Assembly: GCF_963678635.1 (NCBI RefSeq)
Contig: NC_087065.1
Coordinates: 10,995,579-11,059,578 of the forward strand
Origin: Symsagittifera roscoffensis
Taxonomy: Eukaryota > Xenacoelomorpha > Acoela > Convolutidae
DNA: 64,000 nucleotides
Reading direction: 5' to 3'
The notes beneath the pieces were generated by a model. It saw only the letters and a list, made by a program, of their open reading frames with translations. It was not told the origin of the DNA and made no database searches. Of this stretch, positions 10,807 to 21,442 are shown in pieces. Position numbers and translations under genes: made by a program. How positions within the stretch are numbered: position 1 is the first letter of the stretch; the number at the start of each line of letters is the position of its first letter.

Positions 10807-11983
10807 TCATTTCGTATTACTAGCCTTCGAGGTGCTAGGCCCTGATGAGTTTGACATCGTGATCTGCCTTAGCAGCTCTTCCTCATCATCAGAGCTGATT
10901 ACGATCTCTTCCCATGCTTTTAATTGTTTGAAGGATCGCATCCACTCCCTCTGCTCTTGCAACTTCTTTGCCTGATTTGGTAAACCTTTCACTTTCGATT
11001 CCCTGTTCAAGCAAAAAGAATTGTGCAGGCTCAAGCTCACGTTCTTTGCCAAGTCCTCCTCGAGTATCGATTCTCTCGCTTTGGTATTGTCTCTAGACAC
11101 CCTACCGACTCTTTTCCAACCTGTCGTGCTCGCATTTCGATGGGTCAGCAGAGGTCTCTTGGAGGCTTCCGGTCCTATCTCTGCCAGAAACTGTCGATAT
11201 TCCTTACTAAAATTTTTCATGTGGTCTTTCGTCACCATATACAATCAAAATGTCAATGTCGCTCGAAACCACGTGATGACTTTTATGCGGCTCCATACGT
11301 GCCTGATATCCATAGGTATGGCAATTACCTTGCACGCCGTCTCAAACAACTCAAGTCTTCTGCTATGATCGATAGCGTATATCTACACTGTTCATCGGCT
11401 TCCCGATGGTATTCTGTCTCTCGAAATCACTCGTGTTTTCACCTTCCAAACTCAAGAGTTCTTCTCCCCAGATTTCACTCAAGTCATCTCTTTGTTCCCT
11501 CGGCACCGTTCCCAGTATCTTCTTTAAAAGCTTGTGTGATTGATGTGACATTCGAGCCAGTCGTACGCACTTGGGTACCGAGAAGGCCTTGTCTACCAGT
11601 ATCCTTTGGCTGGACACCTCCACCATCGCCATGTGCAATGGATAGTGGCTCCCACATAGGTTGGCCATTAGTGATCCCACCAAGGATTTTGCATTTACTG
11701 GCAGACCGTAAGCCTCGCTCACTGCAAATCCCAATTCCGCCTCAAGACCAATCTTCCACCCTCTGATGTGTTTCTGGATGGTTTGCAACGCCCCCGGCCA
11801 CGACTCCACACTCAAGGCTGTCACCAAATGGTGCTCAGACTCCAGCATCTCCAGTGATTGCAAACTGCACATTGTTGAGAAGAACCCCTGCGCCGTTGCT
11901 ATATTCACTGTAGTGTTTGCATAGCACTCAGCCACTATCTGCACTTCGCTTTTCTCTCTTTCTGTTATGTCGCCAAACCATCA
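10807..11983 (-). pseudogene. Decayed relative of the 14-3292 protein, copy 2
   Basis: Duplicate of 6424-7600 with the same deletion, frame breaks and TGA, plus only a few substitutions. The fragment was already dead when the 4.39 kb unit duplicated. Confidence 0.8.
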
Positions 11984-12819
11984 AAACAGCTTCTGTCGCT
12001 GACTCCCTGCATTCATCCTGCGCTTCTAACTGCAGGATGGCGTTCAACATCACTGCCATCCTCTCATCAGTCCAGGAAAACAATCAAAAACAAAGCAAAT
12101 ATTTATAAAATAGACAAACATTTTTGCATTTTATTATTCAGGATTTACTGTTACCATGCATTGAAAAAACGCTAACACATGCACCAAAATTCGCTAATTG
12201 GAAGCTATAACGTTATAATTGCAGCGTTACGGTTATGAGAGCTAAATGTCAACGTCAGCTTCAAATTCCTGTCTAAAATACCAAAAGTAGTCTAAAAATT
12301 GAAAATATGCAGACCAGTTTCTCTTGTCACTGACACTACTTTCTTTCAATTAGTCACGAATGACAGAGATCAAAATTTAAAACATATACACGAGGCGTAG
12401 CTTCGCGTCACTTGCTATACAACACGAACATAAACAACAGTCGGAAATGAAACAAAAATGTTGAAAAAAAATTTAAAAAATAGGACTACTAAGATTGTCG
12501 GATGCCGGACATCCGAAATTTTTGGTAGTTCTAGTTTTTATGGACTTAACTTTTGTACCAAACTTGCTTACATTTTGAAAAATACTATTTTACAGATGAA
12601 AAAACTGTGTTAAAGTTAAATTTTTGGTCTGAACTCCCTTCGGCTTAAAGTCCCGTCGGCTTGTTGTCCCAGACCCAAAACCCAAAAACTTCTTATGTCC
12701 CGATAAACACTTAATTTGCCAGTATTTTCAAATGTACAAGTGTAAATCAAATTGTTTAATCAAGTTATAAATCGATCCTTGTTATAACTCAAGTTTTATT
12801 TGCCCTGCTAAGTTGTTTT

Positions 12820-12936
12820 GTTAATGAGATTGTCAAATTTGCTGAAATTTTATTCGAAGGTTGGCAGGATAGTGCAGATAACTGATAACGAGTGCGCTCA
12901 TTAGTATTTATCTTGATTTAATAGGAAGAGGTTTTA
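12820..12936 (+). repeat. Partial third copy of the 4.39 kb unit
   Basis: The first 117 bases of the unit restart here with a few substitutions and stop at GAGGTTTTA, where the sequence switches to unrelated TTTAGACTAAGA-type short repeats. This marks the right breakpoint of the tandem array. Confidence 0.85.
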
Positions 12937-13209
12937 GACTAAGATTTTAGACTAATCCATTTTTAGACTAAGATGTTCTGTTCCTAACCTAAACCTCCCC
13001 CATAATTATGGTTAAAACACTATAGCTCCATTTGTTTCACTAAAATAGTTCAATTGCAATTTTTTTTAAGAGCATGCAGTTCATTTAATGTTTTAACACC
13101 GTCAACTCTTTAAATTATAACTGTCATGCCAATTACGTTAAAATCCATCTACTTTTACTCGAGATCCCCATGTACCCCTAACTCAAGACCTCCATTGTCC
13201 ACCCGTAGC
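12937..13209. other. Unassigned junction sequence
   Basis: It begins with three TTTAGACTAA-type short repeats (12930-12985), followed by AT-rich sequence without a coding frame. It lies between the tandem array and the 3' end of the Gypsy element. No LTR matching the candidate at 24944-25761 is present here, so the element appears truncated at its 3' end. Confidence 0.5.
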
Positions 13210-13892
13210 TCAGGCGATACTCAAGTAGTATTTCGTGTGTAGGTGTACCATTATCTCCGTTTCTGCGAAGACCACGTGTAGGATGGCATATAAGTCCCTT
13301 GGGCTCAACTTGCCCCTATTTGGGTCATAAACAGGCATCGAGACCTCCACTATCCCTCCTTCAACCATGAAGTCGCTCAGCCTCGTTAATGCTAACATCA
13401 CGTGCTCAGGATCTATCGTGTTCCTTTCATTGACCCTTGTTACCAGAAAGCACAGGTGTTTGCCTGTGACTTGTGAAACTGATGCGGGAAGCGCAGCCAT
13501 GCCTCCCAGCCCCGGTCTCTGTCTGAATAGAAACTCCACGTTCTGATATTCTCTCTTGAAGTCGGCCTCTAGCACGATTTGGAGCTCATGCCCGCTGTTA
13601 TACAGATCGCGCTAGTCCTGTCTGACAAAATGAAGTCGCTGTCCGTTATCAGGATGTCCGAGTATTCATTGGGTATTTCAAAGTTTCGTCTTATGGTACG
13701 CTCGGCCTCTTCCTGATCCAGTTCCAGCCCGCTGGTCTCTCTCACTTCCCGCGTTTCTTTATCATCAAATTTTTGGTGTGGGTAAGGCCTACCCCCACTC
13801 CCCGGACAAAAATAATTATCGACGTCCCCGTCGATGATGCTGGTTCTAAATTGTCTGGCGGTATCTCGAGCGGCCTGTCGGTTGCTGTCCAA
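13210..13892 (-). pseudogene. Macro domain (TARG1/OARD1-like) at the C-terminus of the Gypsy polyprotein
   Basis: The minus-strand frame 13575-13210 reads like the second two-thirds of a macro domain: LEADFKREY helix, the strand after a G-rich turn, CFLVTR strand, a helix ending FMVEGGIVEVSMPV, and the final VVFAETEIMVHL helix-strand. The preceding strands (DILITD...SAICITAG) lie in the frame 13892-13569, so one base has been lost near 13590. In TARG1-type enzymes the loop after the MP strand is a Gly-Cys-Gly-Leu-Asp loop with a catalytic Asp, and a Lys follows the ITK strand. Here the loop reads VYDPNRGKL and the Lys position is not conserved, so hydrolase activity is doubtful even in the ancestor. 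The role is unknown; ADP-ribose binding or counter-defence is inference. Confidence 0.65.
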
Positions 13893-14456
13893 CCGAAGAG
13901 GGGATCTTTCGTTTTCACGTGTATTTCTGCCGACACGTCGACCTGTTGCATGCTATGCTCTTCATCTGCTTTGCCCTTGACACCGCGCATCCACTCTAGT
14001 ATTCTCAAGTTGGTGTTTTCCCTCCTTTATATCTCGCTCTGCTCCAGATCTGTTTCTTGTTCTGGTTTGGAGTAGTCTTCCTGCGGGTAATGTTTGTTGT
14101 CGTTGATGATTTGCCATTCGTCGTCTGCCACCAATTCGCCCATACTCAGTAACTCTTCGCTTAATTCATCAGGCTGTATCTTGTTAATCAAGAAGTCATC
14201 CCCGTACCTATTGTACCTCATGCCTGTCCTTTTGCGATTACCACTCCTAGTTCCTGCTGTTATCGGCAAGTCTGGTTCCGTCCTTTTTGTCACCTCATCC
14301 TGCTCCGGGTCGTTCCAGTCTTCCTCCGCAAAGGATTCCGCATCTGAGCTTGCTTCTATTCTTTCATTAAATCCATGCTCACGTCTTCGTTGCCATCATT
14401 CTTTTCCCTGGTGCCTTTTTCGTTCACTTCGCATGCTGGCTCTACCAACAGGTACT
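13893..14456 (-). pseudogene. Linker between integrase and macro domain
   Basis: Minus-strand frames 14293-14027 and 14008-13742 are acidic and low in hydrophobics (for example, a DDEW...QEDY stretch). They are broken by a stop at 14027 and by frame changes. No domain is recognised. The position suggests a disordered polyprotein linker. Confidence 0.5.
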
Positions 14457-15518
14457 CTAGTCCCTCCATAATCTGCGGTACGCACCAGTCCTCCGGAGAT
14501 GGGGATGTGGCTTCAGGTTTTTATAATGCGCTGCTCGCCCCATACTCAAACGGTAGAACCGTCCCTGATGGTGTACTTCTGTGATCATGAATGAATCTCT
14601 CCACTTCTTGAGTAGTTTCTTCGTCCCCTTGGGAGGTATGACATTCTGGAACACCCAGACGTATTGGCCCACTGCATACGGTTTAGCCTGAAGTATCTTT
14701 TCATCATATTTCTTCCGCTGCCTCATTTGCGCTTGCGCAGTGTTCCTCCTGCAGAGCTCATTTAGTTCCTGTTGTCTCTTGACCGCCTCCTTCACATAAA
14801 TTTTAGGCGACGTCTTTTTCCCTTCGTGTTCTGGGTAAAAGAACGTTAGGGGCATTGCCCTCTCCTTGCCCGTTAACATCATGGAGGGACTGATTCCTGT
14901 CGTCGAGTGTTGCGTGCTGTTGTACGCCCCCACCACTTGCGGTAGATACTTACCCCAGTCTGTCATGTATCTCGAGTAATATACCCTAAGCATGTTCACC
15001 AATGTCCTGTTCTGTCTCTCCACTAACCCGTTAGTCTGAGGATGGTAAGTCGTCGTGTGCGCTTGAGCATTGTGTGACCTCTTCATCAATTCTTTTGTCA
15101 GGTCACCCACGAAGGCCTTCCCGTTGTCCGACTGAAATGTCATCGGACAACCATATCGAGATATCCAATGTGTTATCAAGTGGTCACAAGTCTCCTCTGC
15201 TGAGGCTGTTTGACAGGGCACTGCTTCCGCCAACTTTGTAAAGTGATCTATTATGACCAGTATCTCTTTATATCCCGACTCGGTCATGCAGATCTTCTGG
15301 TGGTCTATCTGCACAACCTCGTTGAATTCCGAGCTCTCAACGGACATGAGTGGGAATTTCATCTTCCGTGGGTCTTTCACTTGTAGACATGCCAGACATG
15401 CGTTCACCCATCTCTCGCGGGCTTTTCTTAATTCCGGCCAATCAAACCTGGGTAGTATTCTCTGTTGCACTTTGTCTATCCCCTGATGCCCCATTTGATC
15501 GTGCAATCTGAATAACAC
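14457..15518 (-). CDS. Gypsy integrase (fragment of pol)
   Basis: A 353-codon frame. An HHCC zinc-binding module (H6, H11, C41, C44) is followed by the catalytic core with D72 (QIDHQK), D131 (QSDNGKAF) and E167 (LVERQN). The second and third acids are separated by 35 residues, as in retroviral-type integrases. The C-terminal part (GQYVWVFQN...KKWRDSF) is the SH3-like/chromodomain-free tail common in metazoan Gypsy elements. It inserts element cDNA into the host chromosome. This exon-less frame is intact, but the polyprotein around it is broken. A partial second copy is at 19790-20200. Confidence 0.9.
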   Translation of the reverse strand: MLFRLHDQMGHQGIDKVQQRILPRFDWPELRKARERWVNACLACLQVKDPRKMKFPLMSVESSEFNEVVQIDHQKICMTESGYKEILVIIDHFTKLAEAVPCQTASAEETCDHLITHWISRYGCPMTFQSDNGKAFVGDLTKELMKRSHNAQAHTTTYHPQTNGLVERQNRTLVNMLRVYYSRYMTDWGKYLPQVVGAYNSTQHSTTGISPSMMLTGKERAMPLTFFYPEHEGKKTSPKIYVKEAVKRQQELNELCRRNTAQAQMRQRKKYDEKILQAKPYAVGQYVWVFQNVIPPKGTKKLLKKWRDSFMITEVHHQGRFYRLSMGRAAHYKNLKPHPHLRRTGAYRRLWRD

Positions 15519-15615
15519 CTCCGTCTCTTACAATTGTGGTAGTATGACGAGGTTATGCTTGTGTAGTATCTTCTCCTCATCTTTTCTCCTGTATGCTACC
15601 ACCCCATCCTGTATG

Positions 15616-16386
15616 CTACCGCCCCGTGTGATAGAGCAAATCCTTCCTTTCCTTGTAGAACTGGCTCAAGATCTTGTAGCTGTCTTCTTCCAGGTCTCCT
15701 TTCTCCTTGACTCCCGTCCGGATCCATTTAGAGATGTTGCTTGTCATCTTGTCATTCTTTTGGGCTCTTGTCAGATCGGACAGCCTATATCTCGCCTTGA
15801 CGTGCTCCTTTAAAGCCATTATTTGACCATTCGTTTCTCCAGGACCGTGGATGTCATCTTTCAGTATGACGCAAACTATCCTTCTCAGGATCTTCCTGTC
15901 ATCTTCTGGCACCAGGTTTGTTCTGACATTCGAGTTACATGATAGCTCCCTGAACGGTTTCCTTGATACTGCAATTCTTTCAAGTTCTTCACCTCCGCGC
16001 ACCTCCTGCTGATCCAAGTTGTACGTTCCTGAGGAAGGGCCCGTTTGTAGTTCCCTATCTCGGTGCCTCATCTTCTCTTCAGCCAGTATCATGAATAGAC
16101 TATTTTGATCCTCGTTGCTTTTCTCTGAGTCTTCATCCCATTTTTCACACTCCCCGGACAAATGTTCTTCTTCAGCATCTTCCTCTGCACTGTCCCTCTC
16201 CCCGGCCTCTTGACTCAGTCCCAGGTGTTCAGCCTCCTCCTTGAATGCTACCTTCCTCTTCCTGACCATAGTCCTCTGAAGTATGTCCTCAGGGATCCTC
16301 TCAACCAATGACTGCACAACTTCTTTCCCATTAGGTTTCCTTTCTTTCGAGGAGTCCTCTCTACCATCCGCCTCATTTCTTCTCAA
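15616..16386 (-). pseudogene. RNase H-integrase linker region of Gypsy pol
   Basis: A 256-codon, highly charged frame (Glu/Lys/Arg/Asp) ending in a helical segment with DLTRAQKNDK and KWIRTGVKEK. Segments like this precede the integrase zinc module in many Gypsy polyproteins. It is cut off from the integrase by stops at 15519-15615 and from RT/RNase H by stops at 16387-16517. A 16 bp direct repeat (CCCTTATTGTGTACCT, three times, 16405-16450) lies just upstream. The second half is duplicated at 20312-20849. Confidence 0.65.
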
Positions 16387-16517
16387 TATCGTGACCTCTG
16401 GTTCTCCCCTTATTGTGTACCTCCCCTTATTGTGTACCTCCCCTTATTGTGTACCACAGGTTTATCGTCTGCCAGTTTCTCGAGTAATCTCATCAAGTCT
16501 TCATTTATCTCTGCTTT

Positions 16518-18035
16518 TCACGTTTCTACTTGGTTGAGATCATAGGCTTTTGTCTTGAGCGTCTCCCTCACAATTTTTGACTTGAGCATTATCCCCATTG
16601 GCATCCCTCGGGTCTTTTTCAAGATTGTTTTCTCTGGAATTTCCTTTGGTAGTTCGGGGTGATCTTCTATGGGTTTGCCAGACTTGTCGAGCCATCTCGT
16701 GAGTGGAAGACTATCATATGTTTCCTTTTCCATGAAGGAGAAGCCATCTTTGATTTCTGGCCTATCCGTCTCCCTCTGTTCCTGTCTCTCGTAGAACTCC
16801 GTCTTCTTACTCAGGCTGTCGGCATTTTGATGTTTGTCTCCCGACCTATGCTCAATTATCATGTTGTATCCATCCAGGCGAACTATCCATCTCCCTATGT
16901 AGCTTTGATCCATTGAGTACGTTTTCAACCAGCTGAGTGCCCTGTTGTCGAACCGTAACCTGAACGGCTCGCTGCCTAGGTATGCCCTGTATTTCTCGAC
17001 AAAGGTAACCACCTCGAACATCTCTGCTTTGGGCGCCCCGTACTTCATCTCCGTATCACTGAAGACTTTACTCCCGTATGCTATTGCTCTCAAGACTGTC
17101 TTCCCATTCCACTCCTGCTCTTGATGGAGAATGCCAGGAATCGCTACTACCGATGCATCCGTATCCAGCAGGTACATTCCCTTTTCCGTTGGCATCCCTA
17201 GCACCGGTGCTTCGCACAACTCCTTCTTTATTCTCTGGAATGATTCTTCCGCCGCACTGTTCCACGTGAACTGCTTGCCTTTGTGCCCCATTAGTTGTTG
17301 CATCGGGCACACCTTGTCCGCGTAATCCTTGATGAACTCCTTGTAGTAGTTCGCAAAACCCAGGAAGCTCATCAATTGTCGTTCCGTTTTTGGCAATTTC
17401 CACGTCAGAACCGCTTCTACTGCATCTGGGTCTGGTCTAATGCCATGTCTATCCACGATCCTCCGCTGGTATTTTATCGAGTCCTTGAGTATTTCGCACT
17501 TCGATGGTTTGCCTTTTAGTCCCGATCTCTTCATGCAGGCGAACACCTCGTCCAGTCGATCGATATAATTCTCTAGTGTCGGCGTCGCAATTACCAGGTC
17601 ATCCACGTAGCACATTACCAGGTTGCCGTATTTCTTTGTCACACCGATCAATGCGTGTGCCATCAATCGTTGAAATGTTGCCGTGGCGTTGCAAAGACCA
17701 AAAGGCATCCTTTTCCATTGAAACAGCCCCAGCTCGCATGCAAACTCTGTCTTGTCCCTGTCCTGCCTCCTCAGTGGTACCTGCCAAAAAGCTGATCCTA
17801 AATCAAGAGTCGTAAAGAATTTTGCGTCCACCAACTTCGATAGGCTCTCATCTATTCTAGGTTTGGGATAGGCTTCCTTCACTGTGACGGAGTTCAGATA
17901 CCGAAAGTCGCAGCAAAACCTTGATTGGTCGCCCTTCTTTTTAGCCATCACTACTCCACACGCCCACGGTGATTTGGATGGTTCTATCATATCATACACT
18001 AATAAGGTCTCTATCTCTTTTCTACATGCAACCAA
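16518..18035 (-). CDS. Gypsy reverse transcriptase and RNase H (fragment of pol)
   Basis: A 505-codon frame. RT motifs appear in order: FCCDFRYLN, FTTLDLGSAFWQVPL, MPFGLCNATATFQ, CYVDDLVIAT (catalytic YVDD at about residues 143-146), then FLGFANYY in the connection. RNase H follows with DTDAS (291-295), KAEMFEV and RFDNRAL; the last is usually TDH.AL, so it is altered. The frame overlaps the protease frame by 25 bases in a different register, indicating a small indel at about 18025 where the polyprotein should be continuous. It copies element RNA into cDNA in cytoplasmic particles. Confidence 0.92.
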   Translation of the reverse strand: MVACRKEIETLLVYDMIEPSKSPWACGVVMAKKKGDQSRFCCDFRYLNSVTVKEAYPKPRIDESLSKLVDAKFFTTLDLGSAFWQVPLRRQDRDKTEFACELGLFQWKRMPFGLCNATATFQRLMAHALIGVTKKYGNLVMCYVDDLVIATPTLENYIDRLDEVFACMKRSGLKGKPSKCEILKDSIKYQRRIVDRHGIRPDPDAVEAVLTWKLPKTERQLMSFLGFANYYKEFIKDYADKVCPMQQLMGHKGKQFTWNSAAEESFQRIKKELCEAPVLGMPTEKGMYLLDTDASVVAIPGILHQEQEWNGKTVLRAIAYGSKVFSDTEMKYGAPKAEMFEVVTFVEKYRAYLGSEPFRLRFDNRALSWLKTYSMDQSYIGRWIVRLDGYNMIIEHRSGDKHQNADSLSKKTEFYERQEQRETDRPEIKDGFSFMEKETYDSLPLTRWLDKSGKPIEDHPELPKEIPEKTILKKTRGMPMGIMLKSKIVRETLKTKAYDLNQVET

Positions 18036-19636
18036 TTTGTAGGGGTCATAGGCCTCGCCCCCTCCCTATGCGGCACCGCCGGTTCTTCAAGCTCTATTTC
18101 ATGTTCAACAAAATTACAACATCCAATATCTGCTTTATGTCTCGAAAAAACAACCTCATTCCCCTCTAGTACATCCTTGATGGCTTCGAGCTGTTCATCC
18201 GTTACCTTGTCCCTCAAGTGCTCTATTTCAGGTAAAACTGGTTTATCCATTTCCATTTCCTCTAGTGTGGGTCTTTCTGGGAAATTGGAACAGCTCGAAA
18301 GTCCATCGTCTGACTCTGACTTAAGTGACTTCACAAGACCTGATGAATCTTTTATTTTCTTCAATCGTCTCAAGACACAAATCTTGTCCCTATGATTGGG
18401 ACATTCAAGTACTTCTTTCTCTTTTAAATTTTCAGTCATTTCATGTCGAGTTTTCACGGGTAAATCATAACCCAGCTTCCTTCCCCTCTGGATTGTGATG
18501 GGTATGTCAAGAGTATTCAACAAGACACTGACGCAGAGGCCGCTCTTGGTTATCGAGAAGGATCTTCCTAAGTTAGCAGCACTTTGACTGTTTGCATTTG
18601 GGACTATGCATACTTGCTTGTTATCAATTAGTTCATTATAATTTTTCATCCGCAAGCTTACAATTGCCGCTTCGTTTGCTTTCAGCCTTACCCTCCTACT
18701 CAAGAATACCGGCGCTTTATTCTCATTTGCCATTATCAGATTTACCGGTTTAATTACGTACTTCCTATCCGGGTTCCGTATCCTGAACATGGCATTGTTC
18801 AGATCAATCGTTACGTCGAAATTCCTGATGAAGTCTCTGCCTAAAATTAATTGGTCAGACTCAACTAGGTTCTCCACCACAAGAAAGCTTATCCACAGGT
18901 TGCGTTCCCCTAGGCTTAGAGCTATTATTGGTGTTCTGCCTAGTACCCGCAGCGCCCCTTTGTTTGCAGCTGACAGCCGTATTCTTGAGTCTATCAAATC
19001 ATCTTTGTCGAAACCCATTCGCTCCCAAGTTTCGATTGGCATAACGCTCAAGACTGCTCCCATATCAAGTAACCCGCGTAACTGAGTCTTCTTGCCACTT
19101 ATGTCAAGCACGTGTGCTGATACGTCCGCCTCCGTTCCGATTTGCATTGCATCCTCTTCCAAAATGGCGCAGTGTCCAATCGATCTCACTTTTAGTTCTT
19201 CCCTGCCCACGTAGATCTGTCCCGCTAAGTCTTCGTCACATGTTTTCATAATTTTCGTGTAGATGTTTATACCATCTCTATTTAACATCACCTCATGCGG
19301 ATCATAGGCTTCCGTGTACCTTTTCTCGACCCGGACTGACTTGCTACCACCTCTTGTGAGTAGTGCCCTCAAGGCTCTAGAAGTTGTCTGCGGACTTATT
19401 GCACTTAAGTAATCTGCGTGCACATCGATGTGCATCATTGTCTGATCACTGGAATCACTCAGGTATCTCGTTACTTCGTGGCCGCCCACAGTGATTATTG
19501 ACATTATTCTGGCTCCGATCTTTGTTATGCCGAATGGCTTTCCCGTCACCATTTTTAGAGTGTTGCAATTTCCATTCCTTGTCGCTCCGACTTCGGCTTC
19601 TGGTATCGGCATCGACCTACTTAACGTCTCATTCAA
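18011..19636 (-). pseudogene. Gypsy protease region with altered active site
   Basis: A 541-codon frame. About residues 180-290 form a retropepsin-like fold: LRGLLDMGAVLSVMP at the active site and LILGRDFI at the C-terminal Ile-Leu-Gly strand. The catalytic triplet, normally Asp-Thr/Ser-Gly, reads Asp191-Met192-Gly193 (codon ATG at 19061-19063), one transition from ACG. The protease should therefore be dead. Downstream ~250 residues form the acidic spacer leading to RT. The N-terminal NETLSRSMPIP repeats the end of the gag frame at 20890, because a 1.23 kb patch separates gag and pro. Confidence 0.8.
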
Positions 19637-19645
19637 CTTCTGCCT
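19601..19645 (+). repeat. 45 bp direct repeat, left flank of internal insertion
   Basis: Identical over 45 bases to 20879-20923. It encodes the NETLSRSMPIP gag-pro boundary on the minus strand. The pair flanks the inserted linker-integrase segment like an oversized target duplication or template-switch scar. Confidence 0.9.
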
Positions 19646-20878
19646 CTCATTGCCCTCTCCTTGCCCGTTAACATCATGAAGGGACTGATTCCTGTCGTCG
19701 AGTGTTGCGTGCTGTTGTACGCCCCCACCACTTGCGGTAGATACTTATCCCAGTCTGTCATGTATCTCGAGTAATATACCTAAGCATGTTCACAATGTCC
19801 TGTTCTGTTTCTCCACTAACCCGATAGTCCGAGGATGGTAGGTCGTCGAGTGCGCTTGAGCAATGTGTGACCTCTTCATCAATTCTTTTGTCAGGTCACC
19901 AACGAAGGCCTTCCCGTTGTCCGACTGAAATGCCATCGGACAACCATATCGTGATATCCAATGTGTTATCAACTGGTCACAAGTCTCCTCTGCTGAGGCT
20001 GTTTGACAGGGCACTGCTTCTGCCAACTTTGTAAACGGATCTATTATGACCAGTATCTGGTTATATCCCGACTCGGTCATGCAGATCTTCTGATGGTCTA
20101 TCTGCACAACCTCGTTGAATTCCGAGCTCTCAGCGGTTTTGAGTGGGAACTTCATCTTCCGTGGGTCTTTCACTTGTAGACATGCCAGACATGCGTTCAC
20201 CCATCACTCACAGGCTTTTCTTAATCCCGGCCAATCAAACCTGGGTAGTATTCTCTGTTGCACTTTGTCTATCCCCTGGTGCCCCATTTGATCGTGCGAT
20301 CTGAATAACACCTACGTCTGGTACAATTGTTGTAGTATGATGAGGTTATGCTTGTGTAGTATCTTCTCCTCATCTTTTCTCCTGTATGCTAACACCCCAT
20401 CAGCCGTGTGATAGAGCAAATCCTTCCTTTCCTTGTAGAACTGGCTCAAGATCTTGAAGCTGTCTTCTTCCAGGTCTGGTTTCTCCTTGACTCCCGTCCG
20501 GATCCATTTACAGAGGTTGCTTGTCATCTTGTCATTCTTTTGGGCTTTTGTCAGATCGGACAGCCTATATCTTGCCTTGACGTGCTCCTTTAAAGCCATT
20601 ATTTGACCACTCATTTCTCCAGGACCGTGACGGATCTTTCAGTTTGACGCAAAGTATTCTTCTCAGGATCTTCCTGTCATCTTCTGGCACCAGGTTTGTT
20701 CTTACATCCGAGTTACATGATAGCTTCCTGAACGGTTTCCTTGATACTGCAATTTTTTCAAGTTCTTCACCTCCGCGCACCTCCTGCTGATCCAAGTTGT
20801 ACGTTCCTGAAGAGGGACCCGTTTGTAGTTCCCTATCTCGGTGCCTCATCTTCTCTTCAGCCAGTACAATGCATAGAC
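19646..20878 (-). mobile_element. Inserted second copy of the element's own linker-integrase segment
   Basis: This ~1.23 kb block is a slightly diverged copy of about 14855-16104 in the same orientation, with homology starting at CATTGCCCTCTCC and ending at ATAGACT. It contains integrase codons from the CLAC zinc half to E of LVEKQN (20200-19790; the three catalytic acids are retained) and the linker (20849-20312). It interrupts the gag-protease junction. It was probably produced by strand transfer between two genomes in reverse transcription or by repair with element cDNA. Confidence 0.85.
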
Positions 20879-21442
20879 TGGTATCGGCATCGACCTACTT
20901 AACGTCTCATTCAACTTCTGCCTTTTGATCTCCTGCTTTAGTCGTTGCTCGATCTCTTTCGTCGTTAGATCTTGTTTCACTTTGTTGATGGCTTCCGCCG
21001 CTGCCTTTTCATAGTTTATTGTTAGAGGATTTTTGTTCTTGGCGTCTATGGCATTCTTTACTTGCACTACCGCCTTCACCGTTTTTGTCGGTAGTTCCGC
21101 ACTCGGTGCCTCCAAGTTTTTTGTGTCAAACTTGGCTTGCCTGTTCCTCGGGTTCTGTACCGCCGCCAGCGCCAGCTTGTGTTTGGGGTGACTCTGGTGG
21201 TTCTTCACTGCTTCCCAAAACAACGGACAATCCATCCTAAAGTGGCCCTCTTGATTGCAGAAGAAGCATCTTGCACCTATCTTGATGATCAGATCGCTGT
21301 AGAACTCATGTTCTTCGGCCTGGCTCATATCTTCCTCTTCGGGCGGATATCCCATACTCTTCTTGCCTTGCTTGTACGTCGTGCAATCCGCCACATGATG
21401 ATCCGCTGATCTGCAATTTGCGCATGACTTGCGTTTGTCCAT
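20846..21442 (-). pseudogene. Gypsy nucleocapsid with two CCHC zinc knuckles
   Basis: Minus frame with two CX2CX4HX4C knuckles: CANC....H....C (about residues 7-20) and CFFC....H....C (about residues 58-71), about 40 residues apart. A long Lys/Glu helical region follows. The knuckles bind element RNA. The frame is out of register with the upstream gag core by an indel at about 21450-21480, and it runs into the inserted patch at 20880. Confidence 0.85.
20879..20923 (+). repeat. 45 bp direct repeat, right flank of internal insertion
   Basis: Exact partner of 19601-19645. Confidence 0.9.

Larger units (their letters stand above)
8437..12819 (+). repeat. 4.39 kb tandem duplication, unit 2
   Basis: Second head-to-tail copy of 4045-8436. 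All sub-features recur at an offset of +4392, dropping to +4383 after the 9-base deletion. Examples are the RT remnant at 8571 and the decayed protein gene at 10807. Confidence 0.9.

Noticed and set aside
13773-14075. Plus-strand frames over the integrase-macro linker
   Set aside because: Shadows of the minus-strand polyprotein.
16399-16455. CCCTTATTGTG repeats in the pol linker resembling CCCTTATTGTGAACC in the candidate LTR (25674)
   Set aside because: Only about 11 bases shared; could be chance.
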